Part shown: in pieces, positions 7,868 to 17,010 of the stretch
Position numbering within the stretch: position 1 is the first letter of the stretch
Layout: every line of letters begins with the position of its first letter
Source of the DNA: Dermatophilus congolensis
Lineage (GTDB): Bacteria; Actinomycetota; Actinomycetes; Actinomycetales; Dermatophilaceae
DNA: 64,000 nt
NCBI RefSeq assembly: GCF_900447215.1
Contig: NZ_UFYA01000001.1
Coordinates: 186,001 to 250,000 of the forward strand
Direction: 5' to 3'
Made by a program: the position numbers and the translations under genes
Notes under the pieces: model-generated
The model's database searches: none
What the model saw: only the letters and a program-made list of their open reading frames with translations
Told to the model about the DNA's origin: nothing

Positions 7868-7950
7868 ACACGGCCGCAACCACCACCGGAAACAAACACA
7901 TCCTTCTGCAGGAGGAGGAAACCACCTAACCACCTCCCTACGATCGAACA

Positions 7951-9131
7951 GTGACCCCCAGAGCACCCATCACCGACATCCTCCTGACTACAGGAGCAGC
8001 TCTGGTCACCGGGCTCTACACCACCGTGGCCATCCAAACCCCCACTTGGTACTCCATCACCTTCGCCCTCATCCACCTCGGTCTCACCACAACCCTGGCC
8101 ACCCGCACCACCACACGGCGAAGCTCATTCATCGCCACATATGCCCTCCTGGCAGCAATGGCCACCCTCATGTGGCTGGCCCCCATCAACCTCGGAGTCA
8201 GCCCACTCATCCTCTGCGCGCCGTTATCCCTCTACAAAATCGCACGCCACGACCCGCCGGCCTGGAGCGCTACCGCACTCCTTTTAGGAATTGCTGGATC
8301 CTTCGTCAGCCCACTCGAATACCTACCCGGGGGAAACAACAAAGCAGCAGTACCTCTTCTCATCCTGTGCATGGTTGGCACCTATCTATGGGCAGCAGGA
8401 CGCAGACGCACTGAACTGACCTACGCCACCGAACTGCGCCGCGCCGAAGAACAACACCGCCGCGACCTAGACCGCCGCGTACAACAAGCCCAAACTGACG
8501 AACGCGCCCGCATCGCCAGAGAAATCCACGACATCGTCGCCCACAGCCTCGCAGTAGTGAACGTCCAAGCCGCCACAGCATTAGCTATCGGCACCGAAAA
8601 TCAGATGCGCCAATCCCTCACCACCATCAAAGACGCCAGCAAAGACGCCATCACCCAGATGCGTTCCCTAGTCAAAGTACTCAGAGAAAAACAAGACAGC
8701 GAAGTCTCCGGCGACCTACACCGCCTCATCACACTCACCGAACAAGCTCAAACAACAGGTGTCAACCTCGAGCACAATCTCGACCCAGCAACACTGACCG
8801 ACTGGCAAAACCGCTGGCCAGCAGCAGCACGACTGGCACTCATACGCGCCGTGCAAGAAGGCATCAGTAACGTCATCAAACACGGCGGGACGACCCCCCA
8901 CGCGCACCTGAACATCACCAAAAAAACAACACCTGCCACCTACATCTGACCAACGACACCATCAGCCAAGGCGACTCCAGCGGATTCGGCTTAGTTGGCC
9001 TAGCCGAACGAGTAGCACTACTGAACGGAACAATAAAAGCCGCCCCCAGCAGCGAAGGCTTCAATCTCCACATCACCATCCCCGTCACACACGAAAACAC
9101 ACCACTGGCTCACTCCCAGGAGCTCACATGA
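7951..9131 (+). pseudogene. NarL-type sensor histidine kinase, frameshifted in an A-tract
   Basis: The N-terminal 150 residues hold about four to five membrane helices. They are followed by a coiled linker and the HisKA_3 dimerisation helix REIHDIVAHSL (His193). The ATPase N-box (QEGISNVIKHGG) is read in frame, but the frame stops at 8949. The missing G-box (SSGFGLVGLAERVALLNG) lies in another frame that ends at 9131 and overlaps the response-regulator start by ATGA. Adding one A to the run of seven at 8920-8926 joins them. The 4-bp overlap argues that the joined frame is the ancestral gene. As sequenced, the kinase would lack its ATP lid and be inactive. The start is GTG at 7951; an AGGAGGAGGAA lies 30 bp upstream, which is far. 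Confidence 0.8.
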
Positions 9132-9826
9132 GCGAACCAATCCGCGTCGCCGTCGTCGACGACCAACCCCTACTCGTCTCAGCATTCTCAGCGCTCATCG
9201 ACAACCAACCCGACATGCACATCGTCGGCACAGCAACCGATGGCGCTGCAGCAGTCACACTCCTCGAAACCACCACCGTCGACGTTGTTCTCATGGACAT
9301 CCGAATGCCACACCTTGACGGCGTCGAAGCAACCCGCCGCATCCTGGCCCACGCAACAGAACACGTCAACGTCCTCATCCTCACTACCTTCAACATCGAC
9401 GAACTCGTTCTGGCCGCAATCAGCGCAGGCGCACGCGGCTTCCTCCTCAAAGACGCCGAACCCACCGAAGTCCTCGACGCCATCCGCGCCGTGCACCGAG
9501 GAGAAGCAGTCATCGCTGCCCAAGCAACACCAGCCCTGCTCGCCGCCCTCCACACACCCACCAACATCCCAACCACCCCATCAAACAACGAACGGCACAC
9601 CGCCATCGCCGCCCTCACTCCACGCGAAATCGACGTGCTGCGCCTCATCGCCCAGGGCCTAACCAACACCGAGATCGCCAGCGAGCTATTCATCGCCCAC
9701 ACCACCGTGAAAACACACGTAGGCAACCTTCTCCTCAAACTTAACGCCCGCGACCGCGTCGCCCTGGTCATCCTTGCCCACAGCGTTGGCCTGAGCGGAT
9801 CACCAGGAACCGTACCGATCCGATAA
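9128..9826 (+). CDS. NarL/FixJ-family response regulator
   Basis: A 232-residue regulator. The receiver domain has acidic pocket DD at 11-12, phosphoacceptor Asp57 (LMDIRMP), switch Thr and Lys (LTTFN, LLKDA). A LuxR-type HTH follows near 160-220 (LTPREIDVLRLIAQGLTNTEIA and TTVKTHVGNLLLKL). It partners with the kinase immediately upstream (ATGA overlap) and most likely controls the ABC exporter that follows, a common arrangement for peptide-sensing and resistance modules. Residues 135-155 form a disordered Pro/Thr linker. Confidence 0.9.
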   Translation: MSEPIRVAVVDDQPLLVSAFSALIDNQPDMHIVGTATDGAAAVTLLETTTVDVVLMDIRMPHLDGVEATRRILAHATEHVNVLILTTFNIDELVLAAISAGARGFLLKDAEPTEVLDAIRAVHRGEAVIAAQATPALLAALHTPTNIPTTPSNNERHTAIAALTPREIDVLRLIAQGLTNTEIASELFIAHTTVKTHVGNLLLKLNARDRVALVILAHSVGLSGSPGTVPIR

Positions 9827-9838
9827 CTCCTCCCACAG

Positions 9839-9857
9839 CAGGAGCCCCCCACTCCTG
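9839..9857 (+). other. Short inverted repeat after response regulator
   Basis: CAGGAG-CCCCCCA-CTCCTG, a 6-bp stem starting 13 bp after the stop. It could be a weak terminator separating regulator and transporter transcription. Confidence 0.3.
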
Positions 9858-9881
9858 ACAACCATGCCGTAGCAGGAAGAC

Positions 9882-9912
9882 CAGGTGACCTGAAGCAACG
9901 CACGCTTCAGGT
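9882..9912 (+). promoter_or_regulatory. Inverted repeats abutting the ABC-transporter start codon
   Basis: ACCTGAAGC and GCTTCAGGT (9888-9896 and 9904-9912) form a perfect 9-bp dyad ending directly at the ATG at 9913. An adjoining CAGGT-G-ACCTG dyad (9882-9892) gives three CAGGT half-sites in 31 bp. No normal Shine-Dalgarno is free. It is either a NarL-type operator for the upstream regulator or an RNA hairpin that hides the start site. Confidence 0.45.
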
Positions 9913-10629
9913 ATGACAGAAACCACCACCAACATCGCCTTCGGGTGCCGAGGACTAACGAAAACCTTCGGCACCCACCGTGTCCTGGATGGACTAGACC
10001 TCACCGTCACCCCAGGACGCGTCTACGCATTACTGGGCCGCAATGGCGCCGGAAAATCAACAAGTCTGAAAATCATGCTGGGCCTGGCCACCCCCGACTG
10101 CGGGCAAACCTACCTGCTAGGGCGCCCCTTCACCCGCAGCGCCTTGGCACACGTAGGAGCAAGCATCGACGGCCCCGCCCTCTATAGGCACCTCAGCGCC
10201 AAAGACAACCTCCGTGTCCACGCCCACCTGACCGGAATCAACGACACCCGCATTGACGAAGTCCTCGCCCATGTTGGCCTAGCCGCCACAGGAGGAGCAA
10301 AAACACGAACCTTCTCCACCGGCATGAAAGCCCGCCTGGCACTAGCCATCGCCTTGCTTACAGACCCTCAGGTACTGATCCTTGATGAACCACAAAACGG
10401 ACTCGACCCTAAAGGAATCATCGAACTACGCGACATGATCCGAGGTTTAGCTGCACAAGGACGAACAATCCTGATCAGCTCTCACCAACTCGGTGAAGTA
10501 GTCCGCCTCGCCGACGACATCGGTGTACTAGCCCACGGGCGACTCCTCTACGAAGGCCCGCTCAACGACTTCGCCCAAGGGGACCTCGAAGCCGCCTACC
10601 TCGCGGCAACCACCGGGAGCCACCGATGA
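9913..10629 (+). CDS. ABC transporter ATPase, BcrA/LanF type
   Basis: A 238-residue single-domain ATPase: Walker A GRNGAGKS near 43-50, signature FSTGMKARL near 136, Walker B LILDEPQNGLD near 158, and the H-loop SSHQLGEV. The sequence style matches the bacitracin/lantibiotic immunity subfamily (BcrA, LanF). It would energise the two permeases encoded next, to which it is coupled by a 4-bp overlap. With the two-component genes upstream this reads as a self-protection or antibiotic-response exporter. A link to the RiPP cluster 4 kb away is inference. Confidence 0.85.
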   Translation: MTETTTNIAFGCRGLTKTFGTHRVLDGLDLTVTPGRVYALLGRNGAGKSTSLKIMLGLATPDCGQTYLLGRPFTRSALAHVGASIDGPALYRHLSAKDNLRVHAHLTGINDTRIDEVLAHVGLAATGGAKTRTFSTGMKARLALAIALLTDPQVLILDEPQNGLDPKGIIELRDMIRGLAAQGRTILISSHQLGEVVRLADDIGVLAHGRLLYEGPLNDFAQGDLEAAYLAATTGSHR

Positions 10630-11519
10630 ACATCACCACCGCTGAGGCACCTACCCAACACGTCACCTTCCAACAAGCTATTCGCGCCGAATTGACTCGC
10701 GCCAAATCCAGCGCCTCATCACGGTTTGCGCTCGTCGGCGCCGCGATTGCTGTGCTGCAAGGAATGGGCTGGTGGTTTGTCGCTACCCGAGCCATCCCCG
10801 ACTGGAACGGGCTTTTCGGATGGCAAAGCATGTATGCCACTGCTCTGATGGCACCTATCGTCGCTCTTCTCGCCGCGGTCACCGTTTCTCGAGAAGAAAA
10901 AGCACGTGAAGGCGGCACCTGGACCCGGCCTCTCACCGCGTCGATGGCGACCTGTTGTCGAGGCATCGTGCTTGCATGGCAGTCACTTCTCTTCCACGCG
11001 CCCTTGACTCTTCCACTACTGGTGATCGGCTGGGCTGGTGGGGTGAGCGATCCACCTGTGACCCGGATGGTCGCCCTGTGGTTGGTGTTCTGGGCGACGT
11101 CGCTGTTGCCATTGATGGTCGGGTTCGTTGTAGCTGGCGCCGTTGGGATAGTGCCGACTGTTGCCCTCATGATGGTCTGGCAAGTGACCGGTACGTTGAA
11201 GTCTGAGACAGCGATGTGGTGGGCGCAGCCATGGACATGGGGTGTCCACGCGGCTCAGCCTTTGCTTGGCATCCACGCCAACGGCATAGCCCTTGAAACG
11301 AACTCTCCTATACAGGGATGGAATCCCTGGTGGCCAGCTATCGCATCAATGACAGTGGCAGCAGCCGTGTTGTTCTTTTTTGCTCTCGCCTCCCGCAGCT
11401 GGATGCAGCGACGGCCAGGAGCGAAAGCACGATTGCGGCGGCATTCCCCCCCCACCGACACAACGTGCACGCGGCCGCAGCAACTCCGCACACACCAGTG
11501 CAACATGGCCCGGTTATGA
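10626..11519 (+). CDS. ABC-2-type permease (LanE/G-like)
   Basis: A 297-residue membrane protein with about six helices: 34-56, a pair near 72-92, 115-135, 145-190 (two) and 235-262. The soluble segment ATVSREEKAREGGTWTRPLTAS is the typical cytoplasmic loop of lantibiotic-immunity permeases. It overlaps the ATPase gene and the second permease by ATGA. A C8 tract at 11446-11453 near the 3' end is in frame, as the downstream overlap confirms. Likely half of a heterodimeric membrane domain; the substrate is unknown. Confidence 0.75.
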   Translation: MNITTAEAPTQHVTFQQAIRAELTRAKSSASSRFALVGAAIAVLQGMGWWFVATRAIPDWNGLFGWQSMYATALMAPIVALLAAVTVSREEKAREGGTWTRPLTASMATCCRGIVLAWQSLLFHAPLTLPLLVIGWAGGVSDPPVTRMVALWLVFWATSLLPLMVGFVVAGAVGIVPTVALMMVWQVTGTLKSETAMWWAQPWTWGVHAAQPLLGIHANGIALETNSPIQGWNPWWPAIASMTVAAAVLFFFALASRSWMQRRPGAKARLRRHSPPTDTTCTRPQQLRTHQCNMARL

Positions 11520-12148
11520 CCAGCAAGGCTCACCGGGTCATATGGCAGGGGACAGGCATCGTGCCTTTGGCGGGACTAGCGCTGCTAATGCTCACCGCAG
11601 CAGGGTGGATCTGGTCGTCTAGCTTCGTTATCGGGGTAACAACATGGCTCGTTGTTCCATTCGGATGTTGCGTCGTGGCTTGCCTCATCGAGACCGCGGA
11701 GGAGCCAGGACGTCGCATCGCGATGCTGCGCGCGGATTGTGCCCACCAAGGGAAAGCGATGGCGCGGTTGGCGTTGATGCTGCTTGGATTGATTGTTGCG
11801 TGGGCGGGCGTGGTCATCATCGCTACAGGTGGTAGCGCTGTTACCGCTATCCGGGCGGTTGTGCTGCTTTGCACAGTTGGTGCGGCTGTTTTCTTTGTCA
11901 GTTCGTGGCTTGCTGCGCGGTTCAGCGTTGCAGCGGCGATTGGTGTGATTCTCGTTGTGGCTGTCATCAGTCTTGTCTTCGGTGGATCGGGTATCGCCCA
12001 GACGCCCCTGTGGGTGATTGGTGTGCTGGGGTGGCCGATCAATGCAACAACTGCGCTGTCGGTGGCTGCGACTTTCGCAGCGAGCTTGTGCCTTAGCGGT
12101 GTTGCCTACCGGGCTTGGGTTGCTGCTCTACGTCGCTCAATACGGTGA
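11516..12148 (+). CDS. Second ABC-2-type permease subunit
   Basis: A 210-residue protein with about six hydrophobic segments, beginning MTSKAHRVIWQGTGIVP. The start at 11516 overlaps the previous stop (ATGA); a longer frame from 11318 is only read-through of the neighbour's coding region. Shorter than LanE/LanG partners (about 240-250) but in the right position to complete the exporter. Codon use here is less C-biased than in the genes upstream. Confidence 0.65.
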   Translation: MTSKAHRVIWQGTGIVPLAGLALLMLTAAGWIWSSSFVIGVTTWLVVPFGCCVVACLIETAEEPGRRIAMLRADCAHQGKAMARLALMLLGLIVAWAGVVIIATGGSAVTAIRAVVLLCTVGAAVFFVSSWLAARFSVAAAIGVILVVAVISLVFGGSGIAQTPLWVIGVLGWPINATTALSVAATFAASLCLSGVAYRAWVAALRRSIR

Positions 12149-12194
12149 GTCCGCTGCCGTTAACCACCTACAGCTTGGCCGCAAAGCAACAGGG

Positions 12195-13007
12195 CTATTG
12201 CGGTGTGGTGGGTAACTCCCAGGCATGCCAGCGTTGCCTGGGAGTAGCTCCGTGCTGGGGGTCAATGCCGATGATGAACCCGCTTGCCATCAGGGTGGTT
12301 TCGTGGCAGGCAGCTAGGTCAAGCAAGGTACGCGCAACGATCTCTTTGTGCGCACGCCACCCGCCCCCATCCCAGTCGATAAGAGAAGAGTGTCCGTGTA
12401 TTTGGCTGAAGGGCATTTGGTTTCCCTCCCAACTGGTAATGAGTTCCCTGCCAGCTTCGGCCCATAACGGCCCAGCAGTCAGGTCCACGCGGCCAGTGAG
12501 CATGACACCGGGCCGGAACAAGCAAGCAGAGTTATCACGAGCGGCCTGGTTTAAAAGGGCTGCAGCCTCAACGGCGGTCATGGGACATCCCAAGTCGGTA
12601 CGCCAAAACCCTTCAGTGAGGCCAGCATGGGTGACGAGGATGTCTCGCCCTGCAGTAGGGATAGCAGCAGCGACCTTCAGCAGTCCGCACGCCCACCAGT
12701 TGCGCAGAGCGTCTGCAGCCGCTGGGCAGATCCAGTCACGCCATTTAAAGACAGGTGGTCTCAGGTATTGGGCTTCGTGGTTGCCTGCTAGCTGTGTCCA
12801 ACGTCCTGGGTTGGCTTCCATTAAACGGCCGACGAGAGCAATGATTTCTTCAGAGTCGGGGCCGCGGTGGATGAGGTCTCCCACTTGCACGATGCTTAAG
12901 TCAGTAGGGATGGTGGCGGTGCGCGGATCGACGCCAAGCCGGGTCAGTTCACTCAGGAGGGTGTCGAGGTGCCCTCCTACGTCTCCGATGACGACGTGGC
13001 GCATCAT
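12195..13007 (-). CDS. Calcineurin-like metallophosphoesterase
   Basis: A 270-residue protein with the metallophosphoesterase signature in order: GDVGGH (9-14), VGDLIHRGPDS (about 42-52), GNHE (about 74-77), THAGL (about 125) and GH (near 205). It is closest in style to bis(5'-nucleosyl)-tetraphosphatase/Ser-Thr phosphatase-like enzymes. The first Asp-x-His motif reads DVGGH rather than DIHGH, and the leading His is at H4 (MRHVVIGD). It starts where the DUF294 gene ends (TGATGATG), so the two are coupled. The nucleotide substrate is unknown. Confidence 0.75.
   Translation of the reverse strand: MMRHVVIGDVGGHLDTLLSELTRLGVDPRTATIPTDLSIVQVGDLIHRGPDSEEIIALVGRLMEANPGRWTQLAGNHEAQYLRPPVFKWRDWICPAAADALRNWWACGLLKVAAAIPTAGRDILVTHAGLTEGFWRTDLGCPMTAVEAAALLNQAARDNSACLFRPGVMLTGRVDLTAGPLWAEAGRELITSWEGNQMPFSQIHGHSSLIDWDGGGWRAHKEIVARTLLDLAACHETTLMASGFIIGIDPQHGATPRQRWHAWELPTTPQ
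12215..12245 (+). terminator. Hairpin between convergent permease and phosphoesterase genes
   Basis: ACTCCCAGGCA and TGCCTGGGAGT pair perfectly (11 bp, 9-base loop) 67 bp after the permease stop. It overlaps the last codons of the convergent phosphoesterase gene, so it can end transcription of the exporter operon. Confidence 0.45.
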
Positions 13008-14884
13008 CAGCTTCGTTCAGGTGAGGGGCGCCAGTCGTCCGTGTCAGACCAGGCAGCCACATTGGCCAGTCGGCGCTGCGCCACGATGATTTCGTGGACC
13101 ACCTCGGCCAGAACGCTGCGATCGAACGGCGACATAGAGGACATGCGCATGGTGTTGGTGGGAGGTTTACCTGCCTGTACCTGCGCGATTTGGCTGCGTA
13201 ACCGCACCCGTTGAAGCACCTCGAATCCTTCGGCAAGCAGGGTTCCCTGACCCGGTGCTAGCAAGAAAGATTCTTCGGCGGCGCGGAGCCGATCGGCGGT
13301 AGATAGTTCTGTAGATTGCATCGCCAAACCAAGCCAGCGGGCGAGGTTCACCAGTGGGCGCAGGGCATCTTTTTTGATGTCGAATGTTGCTTCTCGCCGG
13401 AAGACGGGGGCATGACGGCGGGCGTGCGGGCGCTGGCTGAGTGCATCACCCAAAAGCAGCCGCAGGGTGGCGGGGTGGCTGCGCAGCTGGTGCAGATCAA
13501 AACTGGCGGCAGCTGCGGCAACATCACCAAAGACGGCTCTGCTGTCCAGGAACAAAGAGATCATGATGGCACCTTGGTTTTCATGCGGTGAGGCCAGCCA
13601 CGCTTTGGTAGCGCGTTGCCATGCGCTGGCGGTGCGCGACATGATGTCGCGGCGGGCGCTGACACCGTTGTCGTCGCCAGCGAAACCAGCCTGTTCAAGC
13701 AAAGATTCGACGTCAGCGAAAAGAGACCGGTAGCGGCGTCTTGTGGTCAGGTCAGTGTCGTCGAGAAATACGACGGCGCTTTCCATGTCAGAAGACAGCG
13801 CAGTTTCGCGGCGACCGTTACTGCCTAGTGTGAGCCACGTGAACCCATCCATGGATAGGTCAGGGTGTTCTTCGAGGCATAGCTCTAGTGCGCGGCGCAC
13901 AATCGCGTCCCCGAAACCGGAATGGACACGGATGACCTGGGCTCCAGCCAGGCCTTGGGAAAGCAGACCAGAGAGTACAGCTGGGGTTTGACGGGATCGT
14001 TGGATGAGTTCCTCGCGTGAGGCGGCCAGGCGCAGCTGCTCGTGCAGAGCGACGTCGGCGGTGGTGGGGCTGAGACTGAACTCGCGTAGTCCTACCACAC
14101 CGCGTAGGTCTCCGAATTTATCGGTGACGATGGCGGCCTCAGTTTTGGCGGTGAGGATTTGAGTCAGCGACTCTCCAGCAGAGTCACCGATCTGCACAGT
14201 GGGGACGTCACGGGCCAGGGCTTCACCGGCAGTGGCAGTGACGGGTAGCCCTTCAGCTAAAACGCAGCGGCGGATCGATCCATCCGTGACTAGCCCGAAA
14301 GTGCCGTCGGCGCGGCGAACAACAACCCCAGGTTGGCGTCGTTGGGTTAGCTCGCGAGCAACCTCCACAAGCGGGACTGTGTCATCAACCACGGTGGGGG
14401 ACTGGTCAATGAGGCTTCCAGTGGTGGCGAACCCGGGAAGCTGACGGGTTTTCTCCGCCAAAGTGAGGAGGTGGTTAGTGATGAACTGGGCACCCTCAGA
14501 AGTGAGGAAGGCTTCGCTGGAGGCGTGGCGGGGAATGAAAGCGATGGTGGCTTTCGTCAGTGCACGAGCGCGAGGGCCGACGGTGCGGCCAGTAAGCATG
14601 GCAGAGAATCCGCAGAATCCGCCGGTGCGCAGAGTGTCATCGGGGTGGCCGTGCGCCTCGACTTCCTGCCAGATCCCCACCTTGCCTTTCATGACGAGAT
14701 AAACACCAGTAGCTGGGTGGCGGAATCCGTCGAGGATGAGATCACCGGGTTGATAGGTGGTGATCTCGGCAGCCTCCGCCATCCGTGTGCGGTTCTCTAA
14801 AGGCAGGGCCGAGAATGGTGACACCTCGGCTAGGAGCGTTTTGAGATCGGCGACGGGTGTGTTTTCAGCGGCGGAGGCTGCCAT
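13007..14884 (-). CDS. cNMP-binding/CBS/DUF294 nucleotidyltransferase-like protein
   Basis: 625 residues with the full architecture of this family: a cyclic-nucleotide-binding-like domain (about 15-140), a CBS pair (about 155-280), the DUF294 nucleotidyltransferase core with GSNGRRETALSSDMES (about 360-376), and the DUF294_C helical domain. The G-S/G-R-x-E and D-x-E residues resemble GlnD/GlnE uridylyl or adenylyl transferases. It lies between an amino-acid permease (3-bp gap) and a phosphoesterase, the usual setting of this family next to transporters. The role is probably nucleotide-controlled regulation of transport or metabolism; the target is unknown. Confidence 0.8.
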   Translation of the reverse strand: MAASAAENTPVADLKTLLAEVSPFSALPLENRTRMAEAAEITTYQPGDLILDGFRHPATGVYLVMKGKVGIWQEVEAHGHPDDTLRTGGFCGFSAMLTGRTVGPRARALTKATIAFIPRHASSEAFLTSEGAQFITNHLLTLAEKTRQLPGFATTGSLIDQSPTVVDDTVPLVEVARELTQRRQPGVVVRRADGTFGLVTDGSIRRCVLAEGLPVTATAGEALARDVPTVQIGDSAGESLTQILTAKTEAAIVTDKFGDLRGVVGLREFSLSPTTADVALHEQLRLAASREELIQRSRQTPAVLSGLLSQGLAGAQVIRVHSGFGDAIVRRALELCLEEHPDLSMDGFTWLTLGSNGRRETALSSDMESAVVFLDDTDLTTRRRYRSLFADVESLLEQAGFAGDDNGVSARRDIMSRTASAWQRATKAWLASPHENQGAIMISLFLDSRAVFGDVAAAAASFDLHQLRSHPATLRLLLGDALSQRPHARRHAPVFRREATFDIKKDALRPLVNLARWLGLAMQSTELSTADRLRAAEESFLLAPGQGTLLAEGFEVLQRVRLRSQIAQVQAGKPPTNTMRMSSMSPFDRSVLAEVVHEIIVAQRRLANVAAWSDTDDWRPSPERS

Positions 14885-14887
14885 GAG

Positions 14888-16453
14888 TTAGTTCCCTGCG
14901 TTGGTGTCAGGTTTCGTAACGTTGTTGGTGGTGCCCGAAGCGAGCACGTCGGCGACGTCGGGGTTGGTGTCAGGGTACGTCAGGCCGGTGTCGGACCAGA
15001 CAGCGGCGAGCCGTCCACCAGTGTTTTTCTCCACGGCCGGGCGCACGATACGCCATCCGAGCGCGATGATCAGCGCTAGTACTGGGATACCGATGATGAC
15101 AACAACGAAGTCGGTTTTGTGCCAGAAGTCAGGGGAAGACTTCCAGCCCGAGATAGACATGCCGATGATCACAAACACCAGGAACGCCAAACCGAACCAG
15201 CTGGCCCACGGGTATCCGGGGGCTTGGAATGGTCCAGCAGGGATGACGCCCTTGTTCACGAGCTGACGCAGGCGCAGTTGGCAGGCGAAAATCGTTCCCC
15301 ACACGAAAAGCTCACAGATGGCAGAGCATTCGAGGGCGATTTCGAAGGCATCGGGGGCCAACGCGTTCAATACAGCGCCCATGAGCAGTACGGCGCTGGT
15401 CAGAAGGATCCCGGCCCACGGCACACCGGCACGGCTCATGCGGGTGGTGAAGAACGGGGCTTGGCTGGCCATACCCATGCTGCGCAGCACTCGGCCGGTG
15501 GTGTAGAGGCCAGAGTTGAGGCTGGACATGGCGGCGATGATGAGAACAGCCTGAATAGCCGAGCCCATCCAGTGGAAGCCCATCGTGTCAAAGATGGTTA
15601 CGAAGGGGCTAGTTCCTGCGGTGTATTGGCTGGTGGGCAGCATTGATGCGAGCAGCAAGATGGAACCGCAGTAGAAAACAGCGATACGCATGATGACGGC
15701 GTTGACAGCCTTGGGGACTTCGCGTTCGGGGTTCTGCATCTCGCCAGCAGCGATACCGACCATTTCGATCGAGGCGTAAGCGAAGACAACACCGGACATC
15801 ACCAAGATGGGGCCGTACCAGTTGTAGGGCGCTTCGGTGGGCCAGAAACCGCCAGGGTTGCTCCACAGGTTGCTGATGCCCGCCTGGTGGTCACCGATGC
15901 GCAGCTGGAAGAGCACCATCACCACACCAACGACGAGGAACAAGACGATGGCGGCGACCTTGAGTAAAGAAGCCCAGAACTCAAACTCACCAAAAGCCCG
16001 GGCCGAGAGCAAGTTGATGATGAGCACCACGGCGAGGCTGATGATGACAGTTAGCCAGGCAGGCACGTTCGGCCACCAGTGCTTGATGTACAAAGCCACG
16101 GCGGATAGCTCAGCAATACCGGTCAAGCACCAGTGCAGCCAATAAATCCAGCCAGTGATGAAGGCCCATTTTTCGCCGAAAAATTCCCGCATGTACGACA
16201 CGAAGGCCCCAGAAGTGGCGCGATGCAGGACAAGCTCGCCCAGGGAACGCATGAGGAAGTAGGCAACGATGCCCACGAAGGCGTAGCTGAACAGCAGCGC
16301 TGGTCCGGTGCTGTGTAGGCGGGATGCGGATCCGAGGAAGAGGCCGGTGCCGATGGCGCCTCCGAGGGCGATCATCTGGACGTGACGGCGTCCGAGGGTC
16401 TGCTGGTATCCGATTTGTTCTGAGTGCAGACGATCTTGATGGCTGTGCGACAT
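14888..16453 (-). CDS. APC-family amino acid permease (AnsP/GabP/CycA-like)
   Basis: A 521-residue, 12-helix transporter. The first helix has the AAT-family signature IALGGAIGTGLFLGSA, and the segment GMASQAPFF with R-SRAGVPW is typical of the asparagine/GABA/D-alanine permease branch. The N- and C-termini are hydrophilic and cytoplasmic. GGAGG lies 4 bp before the ATG. It heads a three-gene minus-strand operon with the DUF294 protein and phosphoesterase. The substrate is an amino acid; L-asparagine-type transport is my best guess, not proven. Confidence 0.85.
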   Translation of the reverse strand: MSHSHQDRLHSEQIGYQQTLGRRHVQMIALGGAIGTGLFLGSASRLHSTGPALLFSYAFVGIVAYFLMRSLGELVLHRATSGAFVSYMREFFGEKWAFITGWIYWLHWCLTGIAELSAVALYIKHWWPNVPAWLTVIISLAVVLIINLLSARAFGEFEFWASLLKVAAIVLFLVVGVVMVLFQLRIGDHQAGISNLWSNPGGFWPTEAPYNWYGPILVMSGVVFAYASIEMVGIAAGEMQNPEREVPKAVNAVIMRIAVFYCGSILLLASMLPTSQYTAGTSPFVTIFDTMGFHWMGSAIQAVLIIAAMSSLNSGLYTTGRVLRSMGMASQAPFFTTRMSRAGVPWAGILLTSAVLLMGAVLNALAPDAFEIALECSAICELFVWGTIFACQLRLRQLVNKGVIPAGPFQAPGYPWASWFGLAFLVFVIIGMSISGWKSSPDFWHKTDFVVVIIGIPVLALIIALGWRIVRPAVEKNTGGRLAAVWSDTGLTYPDTNPDVADVLASGTTNNVTKPDTNAGN

Positions 16454-16920
16454 GCGACCTCCGAGTGAGGGGGGTTCGTGATGTGGCGCGGGATGCGCCT
16501 CAGTTCACTTCAATACACAAGTGATCCCTATGTGGACGAAATGATCCCTCATGGTGGCAATAGGTGGGCGGCCCAGGCATGCAGGGTGGGTGAACCCAAA
16601 GAGTCCTCGAAGGTTCTAGGCGGGGCTTTCGTGGCGAGTAGCTGGGTGGGATGCGCTGGCCGTTTTTGAGCGGCGACAGCGTCAGATAGGTATGTCGTTG
16701 GCGGCAGTTCCAACTCGGGGGAGTGGTGAGCAAAACAACAATCCACAAAAGTGGGATAAATCAAACACCACAAAATCAGCTGAGGAAAACCTGAATAGCG
16801 TTGCCGAAAAACTGATGCGAGCCCACCCAACTCACACACCGCGTTAAAAACACGTCAAGATTCATCAACCCCGCATCAACACCACCCACCGGCACCCACC
16901 GGCGCACGTCAACTAACACC
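16454..16920. other. Intergenic region between divergent permease and kdp operon
   Basis: 467 bp without a credible gene. It must hold both promoters. Near the kdp end there is a CACCCACCGG direct repeat (two copies in tandem, about 16883-16902). I see no c-di-AMP riboswitch-like structure. Confidence 0.4.
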
Positions 16921-17010
16921 GTGATTGATTACGCCGCCGCGGGCCTACTCGCCCTCGCACTCCTGGGATACCTGCTATATGCGCTCATCCGGCCGGAGCG
17001 ATTCTCATGA
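16921..17010 (+). CDS. kdpF: KdpF, small membrane subunit of K+-ATPase
   Basis: A 29-residue peptide (GTG start) made of one hydrophobic helix, AAGLLALALLGYLLYALI, followed by RPERFS. The length, the helix and the terminal P-E-R-F are typical of KdpF, which stabilises the KdpABC complex in the membrane. It overlaps kdpA by ATGA and starts the operon. Confidence 0.9.
   Translation: MIDYAAAGLLALALLGYLLYALIRPERFS

Noticed and set aside
12115-13089. A 324-codon plus-strand frame across the phosphoesterase gene
   Set aside because: No recognisable motif; the minus strand encodes a clear metallophosphoesterase.
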